Below are positions 63,649-64,000 of a stretch of 64,000 nucleotides of DNA, piece after piece. The position numbers were made by a program, and so were the translations under genes. Under the pieces are notes generated by a model. It was not told the origin of the DNA. It saw nothing but the letters and a program-made list of their open reading frames with translations, and made no database searches. Origin of the DNA: Chlorocebus sabaeus (Eukaryota > Chordata > Mammalia > Primates > Cercopithecidae); contig NC_132910.1 in assembly GCF_047675955.1 (NCBI RefSeq), forward strand, positions 89,616,923 to 89,680,922, in the 5' to 3' direction. Position 1 is the stretch's first letter. Each line of letters begins with the position of its first letter.

Positions 63649-63661
63649 AAGCCGTATTTCT

Positions 63662-64000
63662 CTAGGAACTCTTGTTCACAAATAAATATATAGATAGCTA
63701 GAGAAATATTTATCCCAAAAACTTCTTCATCCCGTCCAGTCACCACACCCACCAAAATCTCTCATTCTTCTGGTCAAGGAGCAGTGACTGAAGGGCACCT
63801 GCATCATCCTCCTTATTCCCTTATAGTTTGGGTTTCTTCAGGTGGAAGAAAGACACAGAGAGAAGGATAGAGAGAGATGGGGGAGGGAAGGACAGAGAGA
63901 CAGAAAAGGAGAATACATGAGTGAGTAAGTTCACTAAGTATTTACCAAACACCTATTGTGTGCCAGGCACTATTCAGATTATATAGAAAATAGCAGTAAG
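63662..64000 (-). other. Unclassified DNA, L2-like at the right edge
   Basis: Purine-rich stretch at 63845-63910. From about 63930 the wording 'caaacacctattgtgtgcc' and 'ggcactattcagatt' is that of an antisense L2 start, which would continue beyond the window. Confidence 0.45.

Overview
This is mammalian, almost certainly human or another higher-primate, nuclear DNA. The evidence is primate LINE-1 copies (L1PA/L1PB type), six Alu elements including AluY-like ones, and older layers shared by placental mammals (L1M, L2, MIR, MER5-type hAT, Tigger, ERVL and MaLR LTRs). The base composition is AT-rich. I see no CpG island, no tRNA or rRNA gene, no CRISPR array, no bacterial-style operon, and no multi-exon protein-coding gene. 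Every sizeable open reading frame I could classify is a broken piece of LINE-1 ORF1 or ORF2, an Alu or simple-repeat artefact, or an LTR internal fragment. The window reads as intergenic or intronic DNA, well over half recognisable transposons.

Layout. 1-4157: L1PA copy running in from the left edge, then a second L1 3' end (4155-4730). 4731-11236: old L1M, split by an LTR-like insert (9043-10380) that itself carries a MaLR solo LTR with perfect 5-bp target duplications. 11237-15472: mostly unclassified DNA with two MER5-type elements and a 183-bp direct duplication. 15473-22862: an Alu with a very long polypurine tail, then a nearly complete L1PB copy with matching target duplications and an Alu inside its ORF2. 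22863-33925: low-repeat DNA with split MIRs, a Tigger MITE, L2 pieces and an old LINE-like tail. 33926-34579: two Alus tail to tail. 34580-41614: low-repeat DNA with a Tigger element inside a MIR, another MIR and an old Alu. 41615-53490: an L1M on + meeting an L1M on - end to end, riddled with MaLR and ERVL LTRs, Alus, a hAT MITE and a U2 snRNA 5' fragment. 53495-58690: nested L2 on -, hAT-type MITEs and an L1M 3' end. 58691-64000: mostly unclassified DNA, one LTR-like sequence, and a short young L1 3' end with what looks like a 3' transduction.

Nothing here works together as a pathway. What can be read is the order of insertions. The most interesting items are the U2 snRNA fragment with its own target duplication (47631-47693), the tail-to-tail Alu pair with three copies of one target site (33926-34579), the L1 3' transduction candidate (63437-63661), a 37-bp insert in L1M that matches the interior of a hAT MITE (44782-44818), and the equal-length direct duplication at 13271 and 14762. 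I found no novel functional system. Family names and boundaries were read by eye without a repeat library, so subfamily names are approximate and edges may be off by tens of bases.
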